From Mesodorylaimus sp. YZB2_4 (taxonomy: Eukaryota > Nematoda > Enoplea > Dorylaimida > Dorylaimidae), in contig JASANH010001516.1 of NCBI GenBank assembly GCA_030248295.1, positions 124,001-188,000 on the forward strand: a stretch of 64,000 nucleotides of DNA. The letters are read 5' to 3'. Shown in pieces: positions 1 to 10,707 of the stretch (the first letter of the stretch is position 1; the number at the start of each line of letters is the position of its first letter). The notes below the pieces were generated by a model. It saw only the letters and a program-made list of their open reading frames with translations. It was not told the DNA's origin and searched no databases. A program made the translations under genes and the position numbers.

Positions 1-3000
1 GTCCTGGCGAGGGCCCGCGTGGACATTCCAAGGTACGCAGTCGTGTGGCGAGACAAAAAACACAGGCCGAGTAAGTTTACGAAAGGTTTTGGTCGCTGAT
101 TTCTTGTGAGTTAGCCAACTTTTAGCCGAACTGGTCGAGGATGACGACCAAATCACCATCGATGGCGAGGTTTTCAAAAAACCGTTCGTTGAGAAGCCCG
201 TCTCTGCCGAAGATCATAATATCATCGTCTACTTCCCTACGTCGGCCGGCGGGGGTTCGCAGCATCTCTTCCGAAAGGTACAATACGTGCCAGTTTGAAT
301 TCAGCTGACATGCTCGTTTTTCAGACAAAAGAACATTGCAGCAAGTTCGAAAAGACCGGAAAAATACGAAGAGAGGGCTCATACGTGTACGAAGACTTCC
401 TGCAGACTGGAGGCATCGATGTCAAGGTAAGGTTGATTTCTTTGTCAGATGGTCCAGAGCCCACCCCACTTTGATCCATTTAGGTGTACGCCGTGGGGCC
501 GAATCACGCTTACGCTGAAGCACGAAAAGCACCATCACTCGCGGCTAAGGTGGACCGAAACGCGTCGGGAAAAGAAATGCGATATCCAGTGACGCTGTCC
601 CTGAAGGAGAAGATAATGGCCAGGCTGATCGTGCAACACTTCAAGGTAGGAGACTCCTTGTGAGCAGAGGTGTCCTGGTAACTGATTTTGTCCTTCTAGC
701 AAACGGTCTGCGGTTTTGACATCCTGCGTACAACTGACGGCAAGGCGTTCGTATGCGACGTGAACGGCTTCTCATTCGTCAAGGCATCGAGCCGCTACTA
801 CGAGCACACAGCCAAGATCCTGCGAGACATGATAAGGCAACGGTTCCTGGGTGGAATCCCGACCGAGCCAGTCCCCCGAGGTCAGATCCTCTGGTCCATT
901 ATAAAGCTTGAGCGACCATAAATAGAATGCATTCTTTTTTAGAGGGCAATCGAAGTCTGGTGCCTACGACGACAGGTACGGACATGGAGCTGCGATGCGT
1001 GTTGGCCATGATCAGGCATGGAGACCGCACGCCCAAACAGAAACTGAAGATGGCCGTCAGCGGACCGGAGTAATTTACAGGAAAGTTCCCCACTACGTCC
1101 TGAACTTACGGTATTGGACCTTGTTTCAGGTGGATGGAGCTGTTCGAAAAAACTCGTCGGCCAGGAACCAGCGAATCCAAGCTGAAGAAGCCGGAGCAGC
1201 TGCAAGCGGTACTCGACATGGTCCGAGAAGAGTTGAGCAGGACTCAGGCTGACCCCGCCGACAAACTGCGATCGAGTTTGACGCACTTGAAGTCCGTCCT
1301 GGAAATGTATGGTTCCAGGTGTGAGACCAGCTGACAGCTGACTGAATATTTAATTTTAGGTATGGGACCTTCTCAGGCATCAACAGAAAGATTCAACTGA
1401 AGCGGAAGGACGGTTCGACTACAGGACTCGATCTGACGGCAAAATGGGGTGGAGAGCTGACAAAAGCCGGCTTGATTCAGGCTGAGGCCACGGGCCGAGG
1501 GTTTCGTCGCCTGTACCCTAGTGGAAGAAGTAAGCCTTTTCTGGTGTTATAACAAGGCGTGACTCCAATTTTATTTTCATTCTAGCGGACGAGTCGGGCA
1601 CAGGATTTCTACGTCTGCACAACACCTACCGCCACGACCTCAAGATCTACGCTTCGGACGAGGGCCGCGTTCAAATGACAGCAGCTGCTTTCGCGAAGGT
1701 AAGATCGCTGCGATGTTTTTCTGCTAGCTGTTAGCTTCTCGTACTTTAGGGTCTTCTGGCGATGGACGCCGAGCCAGCGGCAATGCTGGTTCACATGGTC
1801 AAGTCGGCTGATACGGATGGACTCCTGGACGATGACAAGAACGTGCGGTAAGAAAGCCAGCTTCCAATGTCTGTGCAGAATCTCACGTTCCTCCTTTATT
1901 TAGGATTTATCAAGAGAAAGTGAAGAGTCGCCTGAAGAAGTTCTTCCAGCTGGACAGGGTGCCTACTGAACAGGACACGATGGAGGTGAAGCCTGTCTTG
2001 ATCATCGTTGATCATCGACCCGTCAAAGTCTCGTTTTTAGTTGAACCCGTCAAAGTCGCAGCCCATGAACAAGGCCTTGCGCCAGATCGGCAATCCGAAG
2101 AAACAATGCGAGACAGTTTGGCATCTGATGAACAAGTTGTGCGCTGTCATCGAAGGCCAATGCAAGGATCCAGCTTTGAAAGGTAGGCGAGACATCTTTC
2201 CAAAAATTGTTCCTAACCAGATTGTCTCCTTTGCAGACGTGAAATTGTACGAAGGCGAAACGTGGGACCTTGTCGAGCACAGATGGAAGAAGCTGGCCAA
2301 GGAGTTTCACCAGGAGATGGACGGACAGGTCGTTTACGAGATATCGAAGATACAGGACATCTACGACGTAAGTTTACGTTTCCAGGAGCATAGAAGTGAG
2401 CATGAGTCTGCATGGTTTCAGAGCATCAAGTACGATCTCGAGCACAATGTCAAACACTTTCGCGCTGCTGAAACCAACGAGCTGTACGAACGAGCGAAGC
2501 TGCTGGCCGATGTCGTAGTGCCGCAGGTAAGCTCTTGTGACCGCATCACCGTTTCTTTCTGCAGTACACTCCTCGCTTTTCTTCCAGGAATACGGAATCG
2601 AGAAGGACGAAAAGCTGGCGATCGGGCGCGGTACTTGCACCCTGCTGATAAAGAAACTTCTGTGCGATCTCAAGGCCTGCGTCGATAAAGCCGAAGATGG
2701 TGCCGCCACGAGCCTGGACCCAGAGTATGTGAAGTCATCGCCTGAATGATGGCTAGTAGAGGCTGTATCCCGTTTGCTTTGAAACAGGGCCTCGGAAGGG
2801 ATCGAATCGCCGACGCGACGAGTTCGGACGCGGCTCTACTTCACGAGCAAGAGCCATCTGCATTCGTTGATGAACGTGCTGCGATACGGCGATCTATTGG
2901 AGGTGAGTGGCTGAACTGACTCTTGGGGGGTGGCAGAGTAATGCCTGGCTTCAGCCTGAAGACGAGCAGTGGAAACGTGCGACCGAATACCTGTCGAATG

Positions 3001-3649
3001 TGTGGGAGTACAATTACCTGTCGCAGGTGGTCATCATGCTGTTCGAGGACAAGAGCAAAGACCGGGTTTCTGACGAGCGCTTCCACGTCGAGCTGCATTT
3101 TTCTCCCGGGGTCAAACCGTACGCGGGTGCCGAGCATCTGGCCGATGAACTCGCTAAGCGTGAGCCCAAAATTTCTGCTGCCCTGCCGCACAATAAAACG
3201 AGGTTCGGTTTCAGTGGGGACTTGCTCCAAGGAAGAACGACTGATTTCGACTGGCGTGATCAGCAAGGACGCCGCGTCTGAGGAGAAGCTGGGTAAGGCT
3301 ATTAAACTCATTCTCGGCTTCCAGTAGTTTCATTGGCGGCTTGTTTTAGTGAGTCCGCCTCTGAGATCGACGGCGGTGATTGGCAAAGGTTCGAACTCGC
3401 CTGGACTGTGGTTGTGGTCAGCCAGTGGACCTCAAGACTTCTCTGGTTAGTGTCACGACTAGCACTTGACTTGGCTGAACGACTCAAAAACCACTTTCCC
3501 TCTTGATGTCAGATGTCACCTGCTACCTGCCTCCACTGCAGGCTCTGTCTACGTTGTCGAATCGTCTGACCTATCGAAAGCTGAGCGATTTCTTCGAACG
3601 GATGATCAATGCCCCGCCCCTGAGCGAGAAGACTTGCGTGACCATGTGA
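1..3649 (+). CDS. PPIP5K: PPIP5K / Vip1 diphosphoinositol pentakisphosphate kinase, 3' part (5' end outside window)
   Basis: Bifunctional enzyme that makes the inositol pyrophosphates 1-InsP7 and InsP8 from InsP6 and 5-InsP7 with an ATP-grasp kinase, and carries a histidine acid phosphatase-like domain. About 20 exons can be joined in frame: 1-70, 126-277, 325-426, 484-645, 700-880, 943-1069, 1130-1318, 1360-1529, 1586-1698, 1750-1847, 1904 to about 1987, 2041-2182, 2237-2367, 2422-2526, 2588-2724, 2788-2902, 2955-3159, 3215-3292, 3350-3445 and 3513-3649. The ATP-grasp part shows family blocks such as [21 protein letters not shown] and [11 protein letters not shown]. The phosphatase part shows [10 protein letters not shown] (near 1007), [25 protein letters not shown] and [12 protein letters not shown]. 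The N-terminal region lies before base 1. The reading stays open across every junction, so the gene looks intact. The last exon ends in VTM followed by TGA. Confidence 0.95.
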
Positions 3650-4034
3650 TGGCAGAGTGGCGGTGTGTTGCTCCCTGATGTCTCTTTGCCTTGCTTGCGA
3701 ATACGATCGATGCATGCTTGCCAATCTTGTCTGACTGTCAAACAGCCAAAATGTCGTGAGGTCTATCGCTACGGAAGCACGCTATCCATGCTTTCTGGAT
3801 GGACCCGCGATACATTGTGGTATAACCCTCGTGCCTGGTTGGCCATGGCGAAGGGGAGGGAGTAATCGATACTCTCCCCTGGCTGGGAAACGTCAACCCC
3901 TCGGGTTGATGCATCAGCTGCAGGTTTGGTCGCAAAATTTGCGGTCAAAATATTTGTACTGCCGACTTCGGTCGGCAACCTCTCTCCTTCGCCTGCCAGG
4001 CTTGGTCCCAGTGGTATGATCCGCGCGATTTGCC
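3650..4034. other. Downstream spacer with a repeat, no gene seen
   Basis: No coding potential is recognised here. The stretch holds one member of a dispersed near-palindromic repeat (see 3885-3920) and a short inverted motif, CCGAC-TTC-GGTCGG, near 3962-3974. Confidence 0.5.
3885..3920 (+). repeat. Dispersed near-palindromic repeat, copy 1
   Basis: The core AACCCCTCGGGTTGATG near 3897 is shared, with one change, with the regions at 30362 (plus strand) and 51846 (minus strand), where it reads AACCCGTCGGGTTGATG. The centre is nearly self-complementary. Flanks are only weakly alike, so the family boundaries are unknown. Confidence 0.45.
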
Positions 4035-4185
4035 CCCATACAAAAATGCAGTGACGTGGAAGCATTCTCCTTCACCCCCCGGCCTTGCTCTTGTCCAATA
4101 TGATGATCATCTGCGACAGGTAACTGTACTCCCATATATTCGGCAGGAGTTCGCACCATACTTCCAGGGGTCGTCATTCGGCTGA
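4035..4185 (-). pseudogene. Inverted, decayed copy of one PPIP5K exon
   Basis: Read on the minus strand, this stretch resembles the PPIP5K exon at 2955-3159, including its splice acceptor (TTTCAG just before the match). Matching blocks include GGGAGTACA-TTACCTGTCGCAG, GACAAGAGCAA and CTTCCACGTC. The copy has substitutions, a small deletion and shifted frames, so it cannot encode the parent segment. It lies about 0.4 kb downstream of the parent gene in the opposite orientation. Confidence 0.75.
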
Positions 4186-4195
4186 AAGAACCAAG

Positions 4196-4828
4196 CACAA
4201 GTCATTGAATGACAGGCACAGATGTGCGCCAACTGCACGCACAGTGAAGGTTTCCAGAAAGCATAGTTTTGGTGGCTAGCGGGCGGCCCTGCGAGGCTCC
4301 CCGAAAGCTGGAGACTTCCTGAAAGGTGCATAGCGTGGTTATGAGAGCATAGTTGTGGATGGGCTATCTTGTCGCGATGCAACAACATATGGATTATCGT
4401 ATTTCTCTCAAGCACAAACCAATAGAAGCCTTATTCGACTGACAAGAAACATCGCCAACCGTGAAGTCGAACTTTGAGAAACCAAAAATTGTAATATGTT
4501 CCTGGGTGCAAAAGAAAACTATGTGCAAAATATTAGAGGCGTCTGGCCAACTGATCAGACGAACAATTTGAAGACACAATGAGCTAAACAATTTGAACAC
4601 AGAAGCACTCAAAAGTGCCTTGGAGCGGCGGCGGCTCGCGATCAGTTGGTCTAGGCGTTTGCCCCTCATTGCTTGGGTCAGCAACCCCGACTGGGAGGCA
4701 GCAGTTCTGTTGCGGCTGAGGACGGCAGTTTACTAAAGAGGGAACCTATTTGACCGTCCAGGGTCAGTATCGGGGGTCGGGCAGTTAGTCTAATAGGTTC
4801 AACTGTAGCCAACCAACGTATTCGAGAC
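4196..4828. other. Spacer before the env-like fragments
   Basis: Only short unsupported open frames are present. I looked for a long terminal repeat shared between this flank and the region after 7092 and could not see one by eye. Confidence 0.4.
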
Positions 4829-5536
4829 ATGGCAACGGATTCCGCTGACAGCATCCTGTTCACTTCAAGTCATTCAACTTGGTCTATTTCATCGGTCGCA
4901 CTCCTTTTGCTCACATGTACCTTTATGCTGACTGGAGCGAATTCTCAGCCACTGCTCTGCGAGAACGGAAGTGCAAAAATCACCTTGAATCTGACAACAG
5001 CTGCTTACAATTGCAAGACCGCACTGAAGGACAACGACCGAACAAAGGTTTATGTCGCGAAGGTCGCCATTTACAAGCGCAACATAGCAAAGTACGACAG
5101 CGCTGCTTACAAGTGTTCGAAGGTCAAAACTGTGGTCGAAGCCTACACAAACTTCGCGAAATCAGGATGGGAACAACGCCATCATGAGGAAGCTGTCCCA
5201 ATTATGGCCCCTGAATGTTGGGAAATTATCGAACATCGTCGCTGTCGGGAAGGCCCACTATTGGGGAGTGAGACTTCTGCATTCACCGAAAACCGTCTGG
5301 AGCCACCATACACAAGCGGCAATGCTTGGGACTGCTGTAAGTGGTATGCCAGAGAAACTACTAATTGCTTTCTGGTCAAAGGCAAAGTCTACCAATCATA
5401 CCATGGCCACATGGAATCGAACTTGGCGAACGTCGCGCACTGCGACTACGAGAAGGAGGCCTGCATATTACATGATCAAAGCGCCCTAGTATGGAAGATA
5501 AACAGCCACAACGGGATTCATGGAACCAAAAACTAG
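4829..5536 (+). pseudogene. Env-like viral glycoprotein fragment, N-terminal part
   Basis: An open frame of 235 codons begins with a short polar leader and a hydrophobic stretch (about residues 18-38) typical of a signal peptide. Cys-rich ectodomain sequence with N-glycosylation sites (NGS, NLT) follows. The Cys/Trp pattern (CCKWY, a Cys-x-Tyr pair, LVWKI) is of the type seen in envelope glycoproteins of invertebrate retrovirus-like elements and negative-strand virus relatives; the exact family is not assigned. The glycoprotein-like reading stops abruptly at 5504, where unrelated-frame sequence is joined, and the frame ends a few codons later. No gag, pol or LTR is visible nearby. It is most likely an endogenous relic, possibly a captured gene. 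Confidence 0.6.
5252..5504 (+). repeat. 253-bp direct repeat within env-like region, copy 1
   Basis: The 253 bp beginning GGCCCACTATTGGGG recur at 6475-6727 with only two mismatches seen. Both copies read in the same protein frame, and the flanking sequence differs on both sides. The near-identity points to a recent local rearrangement, or to an assembly artefact. Confidence 0.9.
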
Positions 5537-6188
5537 AATCATTTACGCCCACTCTGCTCCCACAGAATGCGATTTAGTGCAGGAAACATTTCTGCAAGAT
5601 GCAAGTGGAAAGATTCTTCTTTATTATGCTCACTCAGGAGAACTGCGCCCATACGACAGACCATTAGCTGACCACGCTATGTTCACGACAACGCTATCAG
5701 GCTATGCCGACTTCAAACCTGTTATCCACAAGCCGCTTCTGATGTACACAAGGGACGAACTGCGAGGGCAGATCAGCCTGAATGACATTTTCGCCTCAGT
5801 TGAAGGACACGCCAGTACACTAAGGGAATTGAGCCAAGTCGTCGGACAACCAGCTGGTTCACAAGCGAATGCTATTTTGGACGCAGCTAGCCGATATACG
5901 CCGATGGGACTACTCGATCAGTTTACAGGCAAACTCCATTGGATCTGGGTGCAACTATGTTGTGCGTATATCACAGCCAAACTCTTCTTGAACGTCATAA
6001 AATGGCTTCTGCTGAAAATCATCAAAGGTCACAACACGGAACCTATGGTGCATTATCCACCCCCTATGAGTCAAGAAGAGCCCTGCCCCATGAAGGGCCC
6101 AGTCAATCAACCCATCCAAGCCCAGAAGTCTGAACTGATGAGCTCGCCAATACGGGCTCTGATCGAGGCCATGAAGGAGGATCAGTGA
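5520..6188 (+). pseudogene. Env-like glycoprotein fragment, membrane-anchor part
   Basis: An open frame of 222 codons overlaps the end of the previous fragment in a different frame. It has an amphipathic region and then a hydrophobic membrane-spanning segment (about residues 140-168, starting LHWIWVQLCC) followed by a short charged cytoplasmic tail. This is what the C-terminal, membrane-anchored part of an envelope glycoprotein would look like. The join to the upstream fragment is out of frame, so it cannot be translated as one protein with it as the sequence stands. Assignment rests on context and topology rather than a diagnostic motif. Confidence 0.5.
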
Positions 6189-6284
6189 ACACGTATATCC
6201 AGTGATCATATACTTATCCGCAGTTACTTTTTTTTCTTTCCTCCTAACGCTTCACTGCATCCCATTATTTCCATTCTTTTCCTC

Positions 6285-6310
6285 TCGCGAGAGTGTCGCG
6301 ACTCTCGCGA
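6285..6310. repeat. GC-rich hairpin between env fragments
   Basis: A perfect 10-bp inverted repeat (TCGCGAGAGT and ACTCTCGCGA) flanks a 6-base loop, GTCGCG. It includes the palindrome TCTCGCGAGA, a motif known from metazoan promoters. It lies in a pyrimidine-rich spacer between two env-like fragments. Confidence 0.8.
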
Positions 6311-6474
6311 TAATGACCTTTCCTTCTTCTTATTGAATCATCACATCACCTTTAAACACAGCAACCTTTCTCACGGCTCTCCTGAAACAATCCAGTTTCC
6401 CACATGTACATTCTAGCGCACTCTCTGCTTCTAACCCAAACAGATTTCTTTTCCTATCCACATTCCACTCTTTT

Positions 6475-6727
6475 GGCCCACTATTGGGGAGTGAGACTTC
6501 TGCATTCACCGAAAACCGTGTGGAGCCACCATACTCAAGCGGCAATGCTTGGGACTGCTGTAAGTGGTATGCCAGAGAAACTACTAATTGCTTTCTGGTC
6601 AAAGGCAAAGTCTACCAATCATACCATGGCCACATGGAATCGAACTTGGCGAACGTCGCGCACTGCGACTACGAGAAGGAGGCCTGCATATTACATGATC
6701 AAAGCGCCCTAGTATGGAAGATAAACA
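6475..6727 (+). repeat. 253-bp direct repeat within env-like region, copy 2
   Basis: Near-identical partner of 5252-5504 (two mismatches seen). Here the repeat continues in frame into further glycoprotein-like sequence, unlike the first copy. Confidence 0.9.
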
Positions 6728-7092
6728 AAACGGCCAAGTGTGAATACGTGTTCTGGAAGTCAATCGATGGAAAACTTTGGGACAATCAATTCCTAAGTGA
6801 CGACTATGAACTGGCATTCACCTGGAATAATGGCCGAGGGAAGGTCACAGTTTGCGACAGCTCAGAAGCGACAATGACGGATCAAGGAATCCCTATTGTC
6901 ATCACAATGGGTTCAGTCATCGCGCCGAGTGATCTACGGAGATCTAAACGTCAAGCAGAAGACAATGGAGAAAGTGACATTGTGACCCCACGACTACAAG
7001 CACTGGAATCTCGGTTAGAGTACTTATTCAAAGTGCTCTTGAATCACGCCTTCTATTCGGTTTGTCGATCCATCCATGAACTTCAACATTAG
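6484..7092 (+). pseudogene. Env-like glycoprotein fragment, central part
   Basis: An open frame of 202 codons starts inside the second repeat copy. It extends past the point where copy 1 breaks off, with further Cys/Trp-rich ectodomain sequence. It contains a dibasic RSKR site of the furin type near residue 157, as at subunit junctions of many envelope proteins. It ends at a stop at 7092 with no membrane anchor and has no signal peptide of its own. With the two neighbours it forms three partial, differently broken pieces of what was presumably one gene family. Confidence 0.55.
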
Positions 7093-7389
7093 TCAAGAAA
7101 CAATTATCAGCGATCCAAATATATACAAGGCAGTTGTAGACTGGGGTGAGAGATTCAAGATCCGAGCGATCTCTGAAAAGCTCTGGGGGTGAATCATAGC
7201 CCAGAAGCTTTTGGGAACCCTTGAATTTCTAGATCGCAGCTTCCCGCGTACCTTAGACTAATATGCGCCCATGTTGATGCGAGTTAGCACACCATGGCGT
7301 GGTGGCCCTACAATAACATTACAGTGCCAAGAGGATCACTTGCTGATTGCCAGCCTACTACCCCTCACTTTTCTGGGGTCCCGCACGAG

Positions 7390-8952
7390 ATGGCGGTGTG
7401 CTGCATGTTGCTCCTTGCAGCCATGGTAGCGCACTCGTTCTTGGCTGGTCACGGATCCATGACATGTCCTGGACAGGGAACCAATGATTCATCGGTTCGA
7501 TACTGTTTCTACGTCATCCCAGTCATAAATATGGAGTCACTTGATTTCGAGAAAGTTGACAAGGCATGTCAAGCCCTTGGCCAAAGTTGGCATCTGCCAA
7601 AGTTGGAGAGCGAGCAAAAAGAAAAGCTTCTAATCGCTGCTATCAGGAACGCGACGAATTTGACGGATTGGGTGATCTGGGTTGGACTGCGAAGAATATC
7701 GCCTACAAGCGAAGAAGAATCGACGGATAAAGCGTTGTGGGCCGACAAAGCGAAATGGTGGTGGACGAAGGACAACTCAACCTTGGAGTCTTCATTCCCA
7801 TCGTCTTCGCCGCCCTGGAGCATGTACGAACCTAACAACGAGGAGTTCAGCCGGGCGGCAGAGGAGAAGAACCTGGAACGATGCGTGCTAGCCGAATGGA
7901 ATCAAGAGAAGGCGAGACCCCTTTGGTCCGACGTTATTTGCGATATTCAAGCATCTGGCATCTTTGAGCAACGTAAGTTTGAACAGTACGCTGCTGTGTG
8001 CGAATCGATGCAAGTCGAAGCTACGAAGTCTTCAAAAGTGCCCCCCGAAACCACCACTACGACATCTGCGACCACCTCATCCGCCACATCGACAACATCA
8101 ACAACGAGTTCCTCTACAACACCAACCACAACGAAGACGACAACCTCATCCACGACGACAACCGCCACATCACCTACTACAACCACAGCAGCGCAGACAA
8201 CGACTGCCACAAGGACCGCCACATCGACAAGAAGTCTGTCTCCGCCTTCAATACAGCCGAGTGTGGATTCGACTGCCATGGGTTCCGAGTCAACATCGGC
8301 GCTGCGGTCTGCGATCAACTTAGGCACTCCTTGGAGACCGAAGAAGAAACCCCTCGTTTGGTGGCCGTGGTTGTTGTTGGGGCTGTCTATCGCCAGTTTT
8401 GTCACATCGATATCGGTATGCGCTATCTGCTGTCAGCTAGGACTATCTCGCAAGAACGGTTCGATTATTGGACGGAGGGTCAGCTCAAATAGTCGCAGGG
8501 GAAATGACCTCGGCGATGACACTGGAAGCACAATGACTATTGAGAGGGGTTCAACCTCGCTCGGCACTCAAGGTGGCACCGTGGATTCCGATACGGACTC
8601 CCCGAGTCAGCCGTCTGAAAATTTGAAGGCGTCGAAATTTGGTGCGAGCAAGAATTTACGGCCAACCAGTCCCAGTGCCAAGACAGGCCTGTTCACGAAA
8701 CCATCGATGAAGTCTTCGAGCTTTGCTCCGAAGAAGACAGGCAGATCTGTGCGCCCTACCGCCAGGACATCCAGGGTCATACATCCGAAGATAACTAAAC
8801 CGAGTCGCGCAACATCGGCCGCGTCCAAGCCGCATGTTCAGCCAATGCGAGCCGCCATCTCGAAGTCGCAGTTGACGAAATCTAAAGCTACGCAGCGGAA
8901 GACTACCGCGTGCAAACTGAAAGGGATGCCAAAGAAGACGGTGCGGCGATGA
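7390..8952 (+). CDS. C-type-lectin-like, mucin-stalk, single-pass membrane protein
   Basis: Single open frame without a required intron. The Met at 7390 is preferred over the one at 7294 because it is followed directly by a signal-peptide core (CCMLLLAAMVAHSFLAG). A C-type-lectin-like region follows with spaced Cys, a WVGLRR block, WWWTKDNS and a late ERCVLAEW...DVICD pair, matching the general CTLD pattern of conserved Cys and Trp. Next is a Thr/Ser-rich mucin-like stalk (about 8043-8240), a membrane segment (VWWPWLLLGLSIASFVTSI, about 8356-8412) and a long Lys/Arg/Ser-rich cytoplasmic tail. A GTAAGT at 7972 could act as a donor, but the frame reads through it. It may be a cell-surface receptor; the ligand is unknown. 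It lies 300 bp downstream of the env-like relics. Confidence 0.7.
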   Translation: MAVCCMLLLAAMVAHSFLAGHGSMTCPGQGTNDSSVRYCFYVIPVINMESLDFEKVDKACQALGQSWHLPKLESEQKEKLLIAAIRNATNLTDWVIWVGLRRISPTSEEESTDKALWADKAKWWWTKDNSTLESSFPSSSPPWSMYEPNNEEFSRAAEEKNLERCVLAEWNQEKARPLWSDVICDIQASGIFEQRKFEQYAAVCESMQVEATKSSKVPPETTTTTSATTSSATSTTSTTSSSTTPTTTKTTTSSTTTTATSPTTTTAAQTTTATRTATSTRSLSPPSIQPSVDSTAMGSESTSALRSAINLGTPWRPKKKPLVWWPWLLLGLSIASFVTSISVCAICCQLGLSRKNGSIIGRRVSSNSRRGNDLGDDTGSTMTIERGSTSLGTQGGTVDSDTDSPSQPSENLKASKFGASKNLRPTSPSAKTGLFTKPSMKSSSFAPKKTGRSVRPTARTSRVIHPKITKPSRATSAASKPHVQPMRAAISKSQLTKSKATQRKTTACKLKGMPKKTVRR

Positions 8953-9580
8953 CAGTTGCACTTGATCTCGAGTGTTCAAACGACTCGGGCTAAGAATAAT
9001 TAATTTTGATAATTGTGTGCGCATGGGAAGAATGCTGCTGACCTGTTGCTCCGTTCATCTCCCCTTCGAAGGAAGAAATTGGGCATAAATCACCTAGCTA
9101 AATGGAATGAAAAGGGTCAGATATCACGGCTTGCAGCTACAATTGCTCAAAGCCAAAATGCTAAAAAACGGTGTTCACGCTGCCACCAATGTGTGAGCGG
9201 GCGATCATTCAATAAAGGGACATTTTTCCCAAATTCTCATCGCGGAATTACAATTCTACGATTATTGTATCAATGAGTGTTAATGACATATGGGACATTC
9301 ATAAAAAACTTCCACCACTTCCTGGTCTGTTCCTGTTCATGATCACCACATCGAGAGTGAAGAGACACATACTGTAGAGACACAAGAAATGGCCCCAGCC
9401 CGCGCACCTGTCGTGAGATGCGGACTCCTATTTTACCTCAGGTCGGCCACCAGTTAGGGGGCGCATCTTTACTCTGAGCTCCCAACGTAGGTAAACAGGA
9501 ATGTCGAATTTCATAGATCTAGTAAGGTATTCTTTGACCCAAATGCTTGTACCACCACCATATTATGCCCACTTTCCACC
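8953..9580. other. Spacer, no gene seen
   Basis: No open frame with recognisable protein character and no clear repeat was found. Confidence 0.4.
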
Positions 9581-9589
9581 TTCTCGTAA

Positions 9590-9690
9590 AATTGCTATTA
9601 GTTCCCCATGTACTATACTACAGTATACTGCGTCCCCATCTACAGTACGTATGTAGCGTTTATTCACAGGCACCAACAGCGATGAGTTTA
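9590..9690 (+). mobile_element. Short reverse-transcriptase-like scrap
   Basis: The stretch LYYSILRPHLQYVCSVYS resembles the downstream part of non-LTR retrotransposon reverse transcriptases (a Tyr-Ile-xx-Pro-His-Leu-x-Tyr block). It lies 240 bp before a clearer remnant on the same strand and may belong to it or to a second insertion. Confidence 0.4.
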
Positions 9691-9930
9691 AAAAACGAGA
9701 CTGACAAAGCTCGGGACCACTCAGGCAGGCTCCGCTATCGCCTTTCTCCGCCCCAGCCTTACGATTTGGCTAAGGCTGGAGAGGCGGGTCGACATTTGAG
9801 CCACCTGGAACAAGGTGACTTTCCCACAGTCTGGGTTCTAAGTTTATGCCACGATGATCGTGATCGGATGAGCGAGTGGCGTATGGGGATGATCAACTAA
9901 TTGTAGCACCAGCTGAATCGATCCCAGATT

Positions 9931-10707
9931 TTGTCAGCTTGCAACCTCCTCTGGATTTCGATGGTCGATTCAATATCTCGTCTTGGCCTTGAGATCACTC
10001 CCACTAAAACTCAAGCCATGCTTTTTCGCTATCAGCATGGTGCCATCAACAATCTCCCAGATTTGATGATTAGTGGGCAAACTGTTGAATTCACTGAACG
10101 GATAAAATACCTGGGTGTTACTTTTTCGCCGAATATGCAATTCAGTGATCATGTGTCCAATATTTCCAAGAAGACTCGGTGTATACTTGGAGCATTGCGG
10201 CGAAGGCTGGGTCGGTATGCTGATCCAAAGATTCTTGGAAGTGTGTAAGGAGCGTGTGCTCGTTCCATTATCGATTACGGTGCGTATGTCTATGATCCGA
10301 TTGCGAAGAAATACATTGACAACATTGAAAAGTCGCAAGTCTACGCAGGCCACCTTCTTTTAAACGATTGAAAGATTACATCATAAGAGGTTAACAAGAA
10401 ATGTGGCTGGCCTTCGCTCTGCGATCGTCGGAAACATTTGAAATTGATCCAATGCTACAAATTTTATGCTGGTTTTCACGACTACTCAAACGTGAACTTT
10501 GTCTACAAAACCGAGTCTGGCTTGCGTTTCAGTCAACGTCTCACGGAATCACACCACCTTATTGTTCCTTGGCACCGCACGACTGCTTTTACCCAGTCCT
10601 TCGAATATTCGACCATTGTGATGTGGAATGCCTTATCCGAAGATACTGCCTTCTTACCATTGAGTGCTTTCAAGACGGCTGTTTGTTCACTGATGTTTAT
10701 TTCGTGA
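9931..10707 (+). mobile_element. Decayed non-LTR retrotransposon (LINE) reverse transcriptase, 3' part
   Basis: Three reading frames must be followed to trace the protein, so the element is dead. The first part contains GLEITPTKTQAMLF and IKYLGVTFSPNMQFSDHV, a typical thumb-side block of jockey/CR1/RTE-like reverse transcriptases. After a frameshift near 10245 comes ARSIIDYGAYVYDP. After stops near 10370, a last part carries the usual C-terminal signature with a Trp-Asn-x-Leu and LSAFK block. No endonuclease, 3' tail or target duplication was recognised. The clade is not assigned. Confidence 0.75.

Noticed and set aside
7947..8405. Long minus-strand frame rich in Val
   Set aside because: It is the antisense of the Thr/Ser-rich stalk codons of the lectin-like gene and has no signal or family.
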